A stretch of DNA of 64,000 bases from Marinirhabdus gelatinilytica (GTDB taxonomy: Bacteria > Bacteroidota > Bacteroidia > Flavobacteriales > Flavobacteriaceae): contig NZ_QRAO01000002.1 in the NCBI RefSeq assembly GCF_003353425.1, forward strand, positions 576,975-640,974. Reading direction: 5' to 3'. The notes beneath the pieces are model-generated. The model saw only the letters and a program-made list of their open reading frames with translations. It did no database searches and was not told the origin of the DNA. Shown in pieces: positions 33,729 to 43,453 of the stretch; positions within the stretch are counted from its first letter, which is position 1; each line of letters opens with the position of its first letter. A program made the translations under genes and the position numbers.

Positions 33729-35531
33729 TTAAGAATTACTAATCTCTATAATCTCTATTGGATAATTAAAAGTAGACATTTCTCTAATACACTGGATAAG
33801 TGAAAATTTAGCTATGTTAGAATCCATTTTTTCTACGTTGTTCCTTATGATTGGAACTCTTTGTGTATCTGATTTAAAAGCCATTACAAACACTATTTCT
33901 TTACCTCCAGTAGCAAATTTTTGTAAAAAAGTATCTTTATTGTTTATTTCATATCCAATATTGTCTGTACGCCTATTATAGCTATCTATTACATCACCTA
34001 CAAATGAATTGTCACCTGAATTGCGAGAAATCATAAACCTATTTGCTGAAATAACAACTTGGTTGCACAAGTCTCTAATTTTAGCATCAAAACCTGTCTT
34101 AATGTGAATAAGGTAGATTTTATTATCTTCTTCACTTTCATACATAATATCACATAGTTCAATATTTTGCCCCAATGCTTTATCAAAAACCCAATAATTA
34201 GGTTCGTTTCTGTAAAGCGAATTGTAAGCATCTTCAGAGCCTGAAGTCCAAGGATGAAATAAAATGTTTCTTTGAGAATGATGTCTATTTATCATTTGAC
34301 TACATAGTTGATTCATTGAATCAGTAAAATCATCTTTTACTAAATACCATTTAGAATCAATGTGAAATATAGGTTTGTTTTCATACTGTAACTCACAAGT
34401 TACATAATGCCAAAAGTTTGCCCATACATATTTTTCTGTTCTATTACCCTTAAACCCTTCAACCTTTAAACCCCACATAATTTTATTAAAATCAACTTGA
34501 CTTGCATTTAATTCAAGTTGATCGTAAACATATTTTAATCCTTCTTCATATAATTTATTTCTGTCTGTTATTTCTAAAAAGTCTTTGCGTTGACCCTTTA
34601 GCTTTATTTCAAACCTATCACATTCATAGAATTGTTTTATTTTAGATGGATGTACAAAATCTATATCAGCTTTTCTTGGATTTTGACCTCTTGTTTGGGA
34701 AAATCTATTGAGCATATCATCACGTAATACTATCATTAAGATTTTAACAAACTCATCATCTGTAAGACCTCTTTCTTTAATTTCAACAAATGATGTTAAT
34801 GCTCGCCTCGTTTGGGTATCAATTATTTCATTTATTCTTTTAAATAGTAGATGTAATTCTTCAAATGAAATTCTATGTTTAATATGAAAGTATGACGCTA
34901 TTTCTAATTGAACATTTTTATCTCCAAAATCAATAAAATCGAAATAAGTATCTCTTATAACATCCTTTAAAACTAAATTTATACTTGTTGGAATATTAAC
35001 AAAGTTTAAAACATCACTTAATCTTTGACCTTCTTTAAAAATTCTATTACTTTGAGTTAAAGTGCCTGAAATACCCCTTGTTGTTAATGAAACTATTTCT
35101 TCGTCAAGAGTTGTCAAATATTCGTAAAACTCTAAACCAAAACGGTGATTTTGAAATGCCTTAATAACCATTGTGCCACCACCTCCAATAACTGCAAATA
35201 TTTTATTATCAATACAAGCAAATAATACGAAAGAAAGTTTTAAAACTGTAAAGTCAAGATTCTCTGATAATGTAGAAGGTAAAAAACTCTCCCAATGCGC
35301 TTTCTTTTCTTTTTCGTTATAGACATAGGTATAGTAATGTATATCATCAATTACTTTAGGAAATAATTCATCATTTATAGAATCGGTTTCGTTTATTCTT
35401 GTTTTATGATGTTTTACGAGTGTATTTACTATTTGGTGTTTATTTAATCCTTTTAAATCCCTATGGGTAGTATCAATTTGAAATATTTTTATTTCATATT
35501 CACCATCTGCTCTTAAACGAATATCTTCCAT
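33729..35531 (-). CDS. DUF6119/TIGR04141-like defence-associated protein
   Basis: This 600-residue protein shows features I associate with the sporadically distributed TIGR04141/DUF6119 group: A-V-I-G-G-G-G followed by R-F-G-L-E-F, S-L-T-T-R-G-I-S-G-T near residue 150, and G-L-K-V-E-G-F in the middle. A C-terminal Y-L-I-H-I-K-T-G-F segment, preceded by acidic residues (about 480-490), is followed by V-V-I-S-A-N-R-F, reminiscent of a nuclease-like core. Members cluster with restriction and other defence genes and their function is not settled. It lies ten bases after the large methylase gene. Family assignment is moderately certain. Confidence 0.6.
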   Translation of the reverse strand: MEDIRLRADGEYEIKIFQIDTTHRDLKGLNKHQIVNTLVKHHKTRINETDSINDELFPKVIDDIHYYTYVYNEKEKKAHWESFLPSTLSENLDFTVLKLSFVLFACIDNKIFAVIGGGGTMVIKAFQNHRFGLEFYEYLTTLDEEIVSLTTRGISGTLTQSNRIFKEGQRLSDVLNFVNIPTSINLVLKDVIRDTYFDFIDFGDKNVQLEIASYFHIKHRISFEELHLLFKRINEIIDTQTRRALTSFVEIKERGLTDDEFVKILMIVLRDDMLNRFSQTRGQNPRKADIDFVHPSKIKQFYECDRFEIKLKGQRKDFLEITDRNKLYEEGLKYVYDQLELNASQVDFNKIMWGLKVEGFKGNRTEKYVWANFWHYVTCELQYENKPIFHIDSKWYLVKDDFTDSMNQLCSQMINRHHSQRNILFHPWTSGSEDAYNSLYRNEPNYWVFDKALGQNIELCDIMYESEEDNKIYLIHIKTGFDAKIRDLCNQVVISANRFMISRNSGDNSFVGDVIDSYNRRTDNIGYEINNKDTFLQKFATGGKEIVFVMAFKSDTQRVPIIRNNVEKMDSNIAKFSLIQCIREMSTFNYPIEIIEISNS

Positions 35532-35541
35532 AGTATTTGCT

Positions 35542-38500
35542 TTAATTATTCTCTACAATACTAATTTCTTCAGCTGTTAAACCATATAATTTATATACCA
35601 TTTGGTCAATTTCATTTTCGAATGATTTAGTGTCTATGTTTGGATTTTCAATTTTTATTGATAATACCTTATCGACTAAATTTATAATGGTTTCTTGCTC
35701 TTGTAATGAAGCCTTCTTTACAGGGAATTGCCTAAAAACTTTTACTCCAATATCAACACCAACACCTCTCTTTTTACCGTTAGTGTTAAACCAATATTCA
35801 CCAAGTTTTGAGTTCATAATACCTAAAAGATATTTCAAATCATAGTCTTTGTTTTTTTGCCAAATAACGGAAAAAGAAAAGCCTACGTAATATTGTTTAT
35901 CATCATAAGTAAAATGTGGAAACTTGAACATTCCTGGACAAATAAGCTTTGGTATATCGAAAGGATTTACTTTAGAACTCCTATCTCTGTGCAAGCCATA
36001 AGGTGCATTAGACGACGTAACAAAGTGCGTTACATTATCTAAATGTTTTTTTAAGTTTGGATAAATATTTTCTTTAATCTGTTCTCTAATTTTTTTATCT
36101 GAAAAGATTAAATACTCGTCTGAAAAATTAATACCATACTTTACAACATTATGAGTATTTAAATAGGGTTTTAATATTTTTTTCTCTTCTTCGTTTAGCT
36201 CTAAATTTTCTACTTCATTTTTATTAATCACAAATACACCTTCACCACCTTTAAATTTATATTCTAATTCGGTTGGTATATTTTTAGAGGCAACTTTATC
36301 TGAACTTTCTTGTATGCCAACAGAAGTATTATATAATTCTCCTAATTCAATACAATCATTAAATAATGTGCTTGAACTAACATCCAAATTAATAGAATCA
36401 TTATTTAATATTTCCTTGTTATTATAGTGTAAGACTGTTTCCTTATTTATGTCTTTGCTAAAATCTTTGGTGTCAACTAAAACTAACTTTACTTCATAGT
36501 CATTAGTAATTAATGAATTAAAGTAAGAATGAATCATATGCTTACCAGATACTTCTTCAAAAATTGGATAATCATCAAAATAAATAATTTCATTTAAAGT
36601 CTTCTCATTGAAAATTCTATTAATAAGATTTTTAGAACCATCACTTTTCACCCAATATGAATTTGTTATATAAGATATATAAGCATTTTTGTCAGCAATA
36701 TTAAAGGCTTGATGTAGAAAGAAATACCACAAATCCATTTTCCCTTGAAGGTATTCTTGCCATTTAGGACTTTTACGTATTGGCGCAAAAATATCTTTTG
36801 CATCACGTTCTTTAATATATGGTGGGTTACCTATAATAGCATCAAAACCTATATAACCACCATCTTCTGATAATACCTCTGGAAACTCAAAACGCCATTC
36901 AAAAGCATTGTGATAAATGGCATTGTTTACAATTTCTTGTTGTTCCAAATATGCTTCTTCAACTTTCGATTTTAGATTAAGTAATCTTTCTTTTTCTGCT
37001 TTTGATATTTTTTCACCAAACTTTTTAAGGTTATTTATTTGCTCTTCTTTCAGGTTATATTCTTTTTGAGCATTTATAAACTTGTTGATAAACTTATTAT
37101 CTAATGTGCTTTTAAAATTATCTTTAACTTCCTCTATTATTTCTAATACCTCCCGCTTTCGTTCCTTCTTATTTGTGTCTTTATATTCGGCTACTGCATT
37201 TTTATAATCTGTAAATGTGTATTTTAATTTAGGATTCTTTTTATTTCTAAAAGCATCTTTTAAATCATCATCTAAACTGAAACGGCTTATTAATGAGTTA
37301 CCGCATTTAATATTGATATCGATGTTAGGTAAGGTTTGTAAACGGTTAGCTTTGGTATAATAAGCGTTTTTAAGCAGTTCAATCCAAAGCCTCAAACGAC
37401 ATATTTTAACCGAGTTGGGGTTAATATCTACACCAAACAAACAGTTTTCTATTAGGGTTTGTTTTTCGTGAAATAGGGTGTGCTGAATGCGTGTACTTTC
37501 TTTTTCAGTAGGGTTGTATTCAAATAATAAGCCCTTGTCGTCAATGACATACAATTCATCATTTACTATTTCTATATCACACCGCAGCGGTAAGCCTTTA
37601 GCATCTACTAAAATGCCTAATTCGTTTTTAATAACAATTAACTCATTCAATGCACTAACCAAAAAGTGACCAGATCCTACTGCCGGGTCACATATACGCA
37701 AACTGTTTACTATGGTGTTAAAACGTTTTAAATCATCAATTTTAAAGTAACGTTGACAATAAGATTGCAAGTCTTCAAACGTTTCTATTTGGTCGTTTTC
37801 TTGTTCTTTAAATTTTTGTACTACTGCACGACGTAAGGTTTCTTTACACATATACATTGTAATGTATGCAGGGGTGTAAAATGAACCTTCTTTATAACCA
37901 TTAATTTTCTCGAATATTAAACCTAATACCGAAGCGTTAATTAATGACTTTGTTTCTTGGGCGTCTTCAATACCTTCATTTCCATCGGTTGCAAAATCGT
38001 AAGCATCTAAAAATTGAAACAGGTAATCGAGGGTTTTTAGTTTTCCTTTTTGTTTTTTACCATTAATATCTTTTAATACGGTTCCGCTATAAATGGTAAT
38101 ATCATCATTATTTAGTGCCGATATTTCAAACGCTTCGTCTTCTAAAATACTACGTTCAAAAAGAGAACTGTTTAGGTATGGAATGTATTGATACTTATCT
38201 TTAAATCTTGGATGGCGGTCTTCTTCAATTTTTGCTAATGCAGAAAAGAATAAATCGTTTAAATCGTCATACCCATTAATAAATTTTGAGTTAAGGAATT
38301 TATATATTGGATTTTTATCGTGATAGGTAAGTAGTTGCGATTCCAATAGTTTTAAAAAGAGTATTCTATTTACCCAAGTAAGACACAACTCTAAACCTGC
38401 ATTGAATGCTTTTTCACTATTGTTTTCTATACTTTTTATTTTATGCAGATAGTCTCTGTCTTCTAAATGAAAAATGGTGCTCTCTAATAACGATGCGTAA

Positions 38501-39330
38501 TCTCTGTTTTTTTCAGATTTTCTGCTTATAACTTTTTTACCCTTATCTTTTACTTCTTCTAATCCAATAATGTGTAATAACTCATTATAAAAAGCTTTAT
38601 TAAGTTGGTTGCTGTCATTACCGAAGGAATGACCCAATAAGTGAACATTAGAGAATATTTTAAAAAGTGTATTTAGGTGTGCGTCACTTAATTTGTCGAA
38701 ATTGGTTTTAGAAAAATCTAAATGCACAAACGGTAAATCTTGCTCAACTTCTGCAATATATTTTTTTGCTATTTCATTGTAAAAGAGTTCATTTTTGGAA
38801 GTGTCTTTTAGACCATCTCTAAAGGCTTTATATTCTTTTAAAAGGGCTTTATTTTTATAGAAGTAATTATAGAAATCTTCAGCTTTGAATAAATACCATT
38901 CATAACCATTAGTAGCCACCAGATGCTTAATGTTATTATTTTCGTTATCTAAACGTTCACGTAAATAATATAGTAATAGTTCTTGTAATGCCTTACGGTT
39001 AATATTTGTCTCTGTTAAAAATTCAGATTTGTTACTTGGTTTTTTAGCTTCTATAATAACACTAACATCAGATTTTGCAGTTTTGCCTGTGTATATAGCT
39101 AAATCAATACGCTCTTTAGTATTAATATAGTTTTCCGCATAAAATGTATTCTTAAAAAACTGAATGAAATGAGATTTAATATGTTCTTCACTTTCACCGT
39201 TGTCATCACTATGCTTTACTTCTTGTAGACATTGTTTTAATTCTTCTACAAATTTATTGACGTCTTTCCGTAGAGGTTTATGTTTTCTATAAGCAGGATT
39301 TAGTGCTTTTCTGGTATTAGTTTTGTTCAT
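35542..39330 (-). CDS. Type IIG (Eco57I-like) restriction enzyme-methyltransferase
   Basis: This 1262-residue protein combines three parts. An N-terminal nuclease-like region carries I-D-L-A-I-Y-T-G followed by V-S-V-I-I-E-A-K-K-P near residue 92 (D...ExK pattern). An N6-adenine methylase core has motif I I-C-D-P-A-V-G-S-G-H-F-L near residue 550 and the catalytic motif IV I-I-G-N-P-P-Y near 830. A C-terminal target-recognition part has Y-Y-V-G-F-S-F-S-V-I-W. This is the layout of single-chain restriction-modification enzymes that both modify and cut DNA. It is the first gene of a tight four-gene set. PglX-like BREX methylases are similar, but no other BREX genes are present. Confidence 0.87.
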   Translation of the reverse strand: MNKTNTRKALNPAYRKHKPLRKDVNKFVEELKQCLQEVKHSDDNGESEEHIKSHFIQFFKNTFYAENYINTKERIDLAIYTGKTAKSDVSVIIEAKKPSNKSEFLTETNINRKALQELLLYYLRERLDNENNNIKHLVATNGYEWYLFKAEDFYNYFYKNKALLKEYKAFRDGLKDTSKNELFYNEIAKKYIAEVEQDLPFVHLDFSKTNFDKLSDAHLNTLFKIFSNVHLLGHSFGNDSNQLNKAFYNELLHIIGLEEVKDKGKKVISRKSEKNRDYASLLESTIFHLEDRDYLHKIKSIENNSEKAFNAGLELCLTWVNRILFLKLLESQLLTYHDKNPIYKFLNSKFINGYDDLNDLFFSALAKIEEDRHPRFKDKYQYIPYLNSSLFERSILEDEAFEISALNNDDITIYSGTVLKDINGKKQKGKLKTLDYLFQFLDAYDFATDGNEGIEDAQETKSLINASVLGLIFEKINGYKEGSFYTPAYITMYMCKETLRRAVVQKFKEQENDQIETFEDLQSYCQRYFKIDDLKRFNTIVNSLRICDPAVGSGHFLVSALNELIVIKNELGILVDAKGLPLRCDIEIVNDELYVIDDKGLLFEYNPTEKESTRIQHTLFHEKQTLIENCLFGVDINPNSVKICRLRLWIELLKNAYYTKANRLQTLPNIDINIKCGNSLISRFSLDDDLKDAFRNKKNPKLKYTFTDYKNAVAEYKDTNKKERKREVLEIIEEVKDNFKSTLDNKFINKFINAQKEYNLKEEQINNLKKFGEKISKAEKERLLNLKSKVEEAYLEQQEIVNNAIYHNAFEWRFEFPEVLSEDGGYIGFDAIIGNPPYIKERDAKDIFAPIRKSPKWQEYLQGKMDLWYFFLHQAFNIADKNAYISYITNSYWVKSDGSKNLINRIFNEKTLNEIIYFDDYPIFEEVSGKHMIHSYFNSLITNDYEVKLVLVDTKDFSKDINKETVLHYNNKEILNNDSINLDVSSSTLFNDCIELGELYNTSVGIQESSDKVASKNIPTELEYKFKGGEGVFVINKNEVENLELNEEEKKILKPYLNTHNVVKYGINFSDEYLIFSDKKIREQIKENIYPNLKKHLDNVTHFVTSSNAPYGLHRDRSSKVNPFDIPKLICPGMFKFPHFTYDDKQYYVGFSFSVIWQKNKDYDLKYLLGIMNSKLGEYWFNTNGKKRGVGVDIGVKVFRQFPVKKASLQEQETIINLVDKVLSIKIENPNIDTKSFENEIDQMVYKLYGLTAEEISIVENN

Positions 39331-39417
39331 TCTTTAAATTGACCTTTGTAGCCTTAAAAATATAAATCTTTTTTGTGGTAAACTTGAATGTAAACCATAA
39401 AATGTTAAAATAGAATT

Positions 39418-39669
39418 TTAGATTGCAAATAGTTCTTTAATATCAGTCACTTTATAATAAATTTTATTTTCAATCTGTACATAAGGAATTATGCCTTTAG
39501 TACGCCAGTTTTTAGCTGTACTGTTACTGATTTTGAAAATCCTTATAAAGTCGGAATTGTCAATAAATGGTTCTATACCAGCTTGTTTTTGAAGCTTCTC
39601 TAACTTTTGGATGGTATGCTCTAATCGTTCTTCTATCGCCTTGATTTCTTTTATACTATAATCTCTCAT
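39418..39669 (-). CDS. Small helix-turn-helix protein (excisionase-like)
   Basis: This 83-residue protein has an N-terminal coiled-coil helix (about 1-30, Glu/Lys-rich) and a MerR/excisionase-type helix-turn-helix (about 37-80; F-I-R-I-F-K-I-S-N-S-T-A-K-N-W-R then V-Q-I-E-N-K-I-Y-Y-K-V-T-D). It lies between the replication gene and the restriction operon, both on the same strand. It could control either the cargo operon or excision of the island. No operator is obvious. Confidence 0.7.
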   Translation of the reverse strand: MRDYSIKEIKAIEERLEHTIQKLEKLQKQAGIEPFIDNSDFIRIFKISNSTAKNWRTKGIIPYVQIENKIYYKVTDIKELFAI

Positions 39670-39702
39670 TTTTTACCCCTTTTTTAGGTTATATTACAAG
39701 TA

Positions 39703-40626
39703 CTAATATTTGATAAAATCTATTTTCTCTTTTAACTGCTGTAGTACTTGATTGTTTAACTTGTTATTATCGTTCTCTTTTATGAGTTTTAAATATGCTC
39801 TACGGTCTTTTTTATAGGTGTGCTGGTGATACTTTTTTAAGCCGTTAGCGGTCTCTATATTAGCTATAGTAGCTAATAATCTTATGTCTTTTGGTGACAG
39901 TTTTTGATAATCAAAAAACGGTTTCTTCTTTATATCTTGATACACTTTAAAAAGGTTATCTGCCAATGCATTGAACGAGCTTGGATTTATTAGGTCTTGA
40001 ACCGTTAGCGTTTGTATTGGTTGACTTCTGCTTGTAAAATGTCTGCTATAAGCCTCTAATTCAAACCTAAAGTAATTGTCATTTAAAGACACTTGGTTAT
40101 GTTGTTTGACTTCAAAGGTTTTGTCATAACCTTTTATTTTGTAATTGGTTGCTTGAAAATACGCTCCATAAATGGTGTTTCTATTTGTCATTATTCTTGG
40201 GCTTTTTCCTTTGTATTCTAACCAACTTTCAAAAACGGGTTGTGCTTCTTCCTGTATGACAACACCTGTACTTAATTTGATGATGTTTGCATCGTAAATT
40301 GTAAACGGTAGCGTATTATTTAACTTGTGAAACGCTTCTAGCACTCGACTAAATTTAAAATCTTGATAATTGTTTCCCATAAAAAACTTTTGCAATGAGT
40401 TTTCAATGGTTATGTCGTGACCTCTTAACTTTACACGAAGATTATTTATATCGGTATGATACCTTACCACTTCACCATATTTATTAAAAGTTGGCAACCA
40501 TAGACTATTGCCCCAATAAAAAGGTGCTCTAGTACAGCACAACGCTTCTTTGGGCAATTGGTCTAATTGCTTCTTTATTTTAATGGTGTCGTACACCGTA
40601 TTAGCGATTCCTTGTGATGTAATCAT
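39703..40626 (-). CDS. Phage/plasmid replication protein, Phage_CRI (gpII/X)-like
   Basis: This 307-residue protein resembles replication initiators of filamentous phages. Marks are Y-D-T-I-K-I near the start, I-E-N-S-L-Q-K-F-F-M-G-N-N near residues 75-87 (the family's GSL-K-x-x-G-N block), a G-Y-D-K-T-F-E-V-K segment near 166 and N-Y-F-R-F-E-L-E-A-Y. Such proteins nick one strand to begin rolling-circle replication. The gene overlaps the HTH gene before it by 26 bases. In an integrated island it would allow replication after excision. Family assignment rests on motif recollection and is moderately sure. Confidence 0.62.
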   Translation of the reverse strand: MITSQGIANTVYDTIKIKKQLDQLPKEALCCTRAPFYWGNSLWLPTFNKYGEVVRYHTDINNLRVKLRGHDITIENSLQKFFMGNNYQDFKFSRVLEAFHKLNNTLPFTIYDANIIKLSTGVVIQEEAQPVFESWLEYKGKSPRIMTNRNTIYGAYFQATNYKIKGYDKTFEVKQHNQVSLNDNYFRFELEAYSRHFTSRSQPIQTLTVQDLINPSSFNALADNLFKVYQDIKKKPFFDYQKLSPKDIRLLATIANIETANGLKKYHQHTYKKDRRAYLKLIKENDNNKLNNQVLQQLKEKIDFIKY

Positions 40627-40894
40627 TTGCCATTTGGTCTATTTCATCTTCGGAATGTTGCCTGTTGCGTTGCAACCATTGGTCTAATTCTGCCCTATTG
40701 AAATAGAGTTTTTTGCCCTGTGGGCAAAAATGCGGAATCTGTTTTTGGCTTGTAAGTTTGTAAAGGTGTGATGCGCTTATATCTAAATAAGCTGCTGCCT
40801 CATTAAGGTTTAATACTTCTTTTTTTAGAAGGTTTTGTTCTTGTAACATCGTCTCGATGTTAGTTAACTTTTGAAGAATCATTTCTTGTTCCAT
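40601..40894 (-). CDS. Helix-turn-helix (HTH_17-type) protein
   Basis: I start at the ATG at 40894; a TTG ten codons upstream also fits. The 97-residue protein has a short coiled coil (about 1-25) and then the HTH_17 fold: L-N-L-N-E-A-A-A-Y-L-D-I-S-A-S-H-L-Y-K-L, followed by I-P-H-F-C-P-Q-G-K-K-L-Y-F and L-D-Q-W-L. Proteins of this kind act as excisionases or copy-number regulators of Bacteroidota elements. Its end overlaps the replication gene, implying coupled translation. Confidence 0.8.
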   Translation of the reverse strand: MEQEMILQKLTNIETMLQEQNLLKKEVLNLNEAAAYLDISASHLYKLTSQKQIPHFCPQGKKLYFNRAELDQWLQRNRQHSEDEIDQMANDYITRNR

Positions 40895-40998
40895 TTTTAA
40901 ACTATTTAAAATTTCTGGAAGCAAGAAACTGACTTTATGAGGGTATAAAAATTGAAGTCTGACAAGGCATTGACATTTGTCAATAATGTCATTGTTTT

Positions 40999-42333
40999 TT
41001 ATTTCATATCTCTGAAAATGTTGTCAATAACTGTTTTTAATTTCGGGTTATTATTCTTTGCAGAACTTAAATCTGATTGTCCTAAAAGGCTATTTCCTTC
41101 GGATAAAAACAACATAGATTTAGCAATAGTTACCCATTTAAGATTGGTAAAGTATGGCTGTAGTTTTGTTATGATGTAATAGAACTGTTTATTATCACAA
41201 TTTAGATGGACTTTGACATCTAAATTACTAAAGTCTTTAGCTGTAAGTAGCTTATGAAAATTATCTACTGTTGTGAAGTCTTCTTTCAGCATATCTACTC
41301 TTAACTGCAATGCTTTTAACACAGTTAAAAGTGCATTTGTGTCACCACTAAAACCAAAATAGGTTTTAGGTGTTTTTTCCTTTTTGGGTGTTGGTGCTGG
41401 TGCTTGTTTTAATTTAGGAACAATTTCTTTAAAATAAACTTTTTCATTTTCAAGCCACTTTTTAATGGTTTTTATGTATTGTTTTTCGCCTTTATTATAA
41501 GTTTCTGTTAAGGTACGCTGTTTAAATCGGTGGTTTTCGTTAAGTACATCGATACTTAATTTTTCGGCTTGTGATATTAAACCTTGTTTTTGAAGTTCGG
41601 TAGTATCAATTAATGATAAGATATGTTGTGTACGTCTATATAGTGAAGCTACTAATTCCGTTGGTGTTACCAATTTTGCAGTCACCATACCCAAATAGCG
41701 ATTCCTACGAGTGACTTCTTTAACAAAGGGCAATGATTTAGTAAGTTGTGGTTTTAAAGGACTAAAAAAGGGTAAATCAAAAGGAAATGCTTTTAACCAT
41801 TTTTGATAAGTGCTATACAATAAATTAAGGTCTGTTTTCTCTTGCGCAGGTTTATACTTGTTTACTTCAGTTAGGAATTTTAATAATGCTTTACATTTAT
41901 CTTTAGGAAATTTTCCATCTTTTCTTTGAAGATTTAACTCAACAAGCTCTAAATATATGTGAGAACCTACAGCAGGTGTACCCATACTCCAGAAACATAA
42001 TTCAAAATATTCTGTAATAGCATCAAACCAATCGTCCTCATTAATATTTTGCTCTATGGTATGCCACGTATAATCAACTGCTTTTAAAACCCAAATAGGT
42101 ATTTGACCATAAACTTTCTCTTTGTCGAATTTAAAACGTTTATAAAAATCAGCGTGATTATCACAACAAAAGGGAAAACGCTCTAAATAGTCTGTAAGTA
42201 GTTTATAATTGTGTTTGTGTGAATGACAACAATTAGGATAGTTTTCTGCAAATTCATAGCCTTCAGGCTTCTGAATTTCAAATGGTTTTAAGATAAACTC
42301 TTTGGCATCAATTTCAATAAATGGCTTTTCCAT
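40999..42333 (-). CDS. Unrecognised 444-residue mobile-element protein
   Basis: I do not recognise this family. The N-terminus has a Cys/His cluster (C-C-H-S-H-K-H-N near residue 36 and F-P-F-C-C-D-N-H near 55) that could bind zinc. The middle is helical with basic stretches (V-T-R-R-N-R-Y-L-G) and a Pro/Lys-rich linker near 320 (P-A-P-T-P-K-K-E-K). A C-terminal domain (about 340-444) has alternating helices and a K-L-Q-P-Y-F strand. It begins three bases after the integrase gene, so it is probably expressed with it and may assist recombination or replication. No enzymatic motif is visible. Confidence 0.75.
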   Translation of the reverse strand: MEKPFIEIDAKEFILKPFEIQKPEGYEFAENYPNCCHSHKHNYKLLTDYLERFPFCCDNHADFYKRFKFDKEKVYGQIPIWVLKAVDYTWHTIEQNINEDDWFDAITEYFELCFWSMGTPAVGSHIYLELVELNLQRKDGKFPKDKCKALLKFLTEVNKYKPAQEKTDLNLLYSTYQKWLKAFPFDLPFFSPLKPQLTKSLPFVKEVTRRNRYLGMVTAKLVTPTELVASLYRRTQHILSLIDTTELQKQGLISQAEKLSIDVLNENHRFKQRTLTETYNKGEKQYIKTIKKWLENEKVYFKEIVPKLKQAPAPTPKKEKTPKTYFGFSGDTNALLTVLKALQLRVDMLKEDFTTVDNFHKLLTAKDFSNLDVKVHLNCDNKQFYYIITKLQPYFTNLKWVTIAKSMLFLSEGNSLLGQSDLSSAKNNNPKLKTVIDNIFRDMK

Positions 42334-42336
42334 AGG

Positions 42337-43443
42337 CTATAAATCTAATTTAATACGGTTGGCAGCTTCTTGCTTCTTTTGGTCAATTACTTTGGCATAA
42401 ATCTGCGTTGTTTTCAACTCTTTATGCCCTAATAATTTTGAAACAGTGTAAATATCGCTTCCTAAAGTTAACTGTAATGTTGCATAAGTATGTCTCGCAC
42501 AATGAAAAGTTATTGATTTTGTTATTCCTGCTTGCATTACCCATTGTTGCAATTTTAGATTTGTCCAGGCACTATAATGCAACCCTTTAAAAACTGTTTC
42601 TGTAGGTTCACCTTCTTCACCTAATAATTCTCGTGCTTGTTCAGAAATTGGTAAAGTTTCACTTCCTTTGGTTTTCTTTTGTCTAAATCTAATGTAATTA
42701 CCATTCTCTTTTGAATGTTGCACTTCTGACCACGTTAGTTTTTCAATATCACTCCAACGTAAACCCGTAAGACAACTAAAAATAAAAGCTTTTTTAAGCT
42801 CTGGAAGTTCACATTCTACCTTTACTAAGGCTTGCACCTCTTCCAATGTTAAAAACTCTCTTTGAGGTTCTCCTTGTTTAAAGTTAGATACTTGTTCAGC
42901 AGGATTGATTCTTAATATACCGTCCTTAACTGCTTGTTTTAAAGCTGCATTAAGCTTACCGAAGTATGAATACTTTGAATTTTGAGAAAGCTTCTTATTT
43001 GCCCTCCCTATAGCTTCTTTATCAAGGTACTCTTTAAAATCTTCAACAAACTTTTTGTTAATGTGTGAAAAAGCTATATCGTGAGGTTTAAACTTCTTGA
43101 GATGTTTAATTACACTTTGCCAATTACCATAATTACCCTTACTATTACTACGTTTTTCTGCAAGGACTTCCATATATGTTATGAAATGCCCTTTAAGCTT
43201 TTCCTTATCTTGAAAGTTATATAAACCGTTTTGAATTTCTAAATGCTTTTTAGCACGTATGCTTTCGGCTAATTCTAAATTCTTTCGGTTCTCCTCCTTT
43301 TGTGCCTTGGTTAGTTTGCCTTTTTCGGGTCCTGGAATCAAGTACAGCTTTAGGTATTCATAGCTACGCTGTCCATTTTCATAGTAATCTAAATACAAAC
43401 TAATCTTGCTTCCTTTTTTTCGTTGTCTTAAAGTAACTTTCAT
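42337..43443 (-). CDS. Tyrosine-type site-specific integrase
   Basis: This 368-residue protein has an N-terminal arm-binding region, a SAM-like core-binding domain (about 95-185) and a catalytic domain. The catalytic residues are visible: Arg in C-L-T-G-L-R-W-S-D near 225, H-C-A-R-H near 314, G-H-K-E near 337 and the nucleophile Tyr in T-T-Q-I-Y-A-K near 347. It lies close to the mnmE end of the island and faces away from it, the usual arrangement for an integrase beside its attachment site. It probably recombines the C-I-G-K-stop segment of mnmE with the circular island. Confidence 0.93.
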   Translation of the reverse strand: MKVTLRQRKKGSKISLYLDYYENGQRSYEYLKLYLIPGPEKGKLTKAQKEENRKNLELAESIRAKKHLEIQNGLYNFQDKEKLKGHFITYMEVLAEKRSNSKGNYGNWQSVIKHLKKFKPHDIAFSHINKKFVEDFKEYLDKEAIGRANKKLSQNSKYSYFGKLNAALKQAVKDGILRINPAEQVSNFKQGEPQREFLTLEEVQALVKVECELPELKKAFIFSCLTGLRWSDIEKLTWSEVQHSKENGNYIRFRQKKTKGSETLPISEQARELLGEEGEPTETVFKGLHYSAWTNLKLQQWVMQAGITKSITFHCARHTYATLQLTLGSDIYTVSKLLGHKELKTTQIYAKVIDQKKQEAANRIKLDL

Positions 43444-43453
43444 AATGGTACGG

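Noticed and set aside
35542..39330. BREX PglX methylase
   Set aside because: The domain order is similar, but none of the other BREX genes (brxA, brxB, brxC, pglZ, brxL) lies beside it; a type IIG enzyme is the simpler reading.
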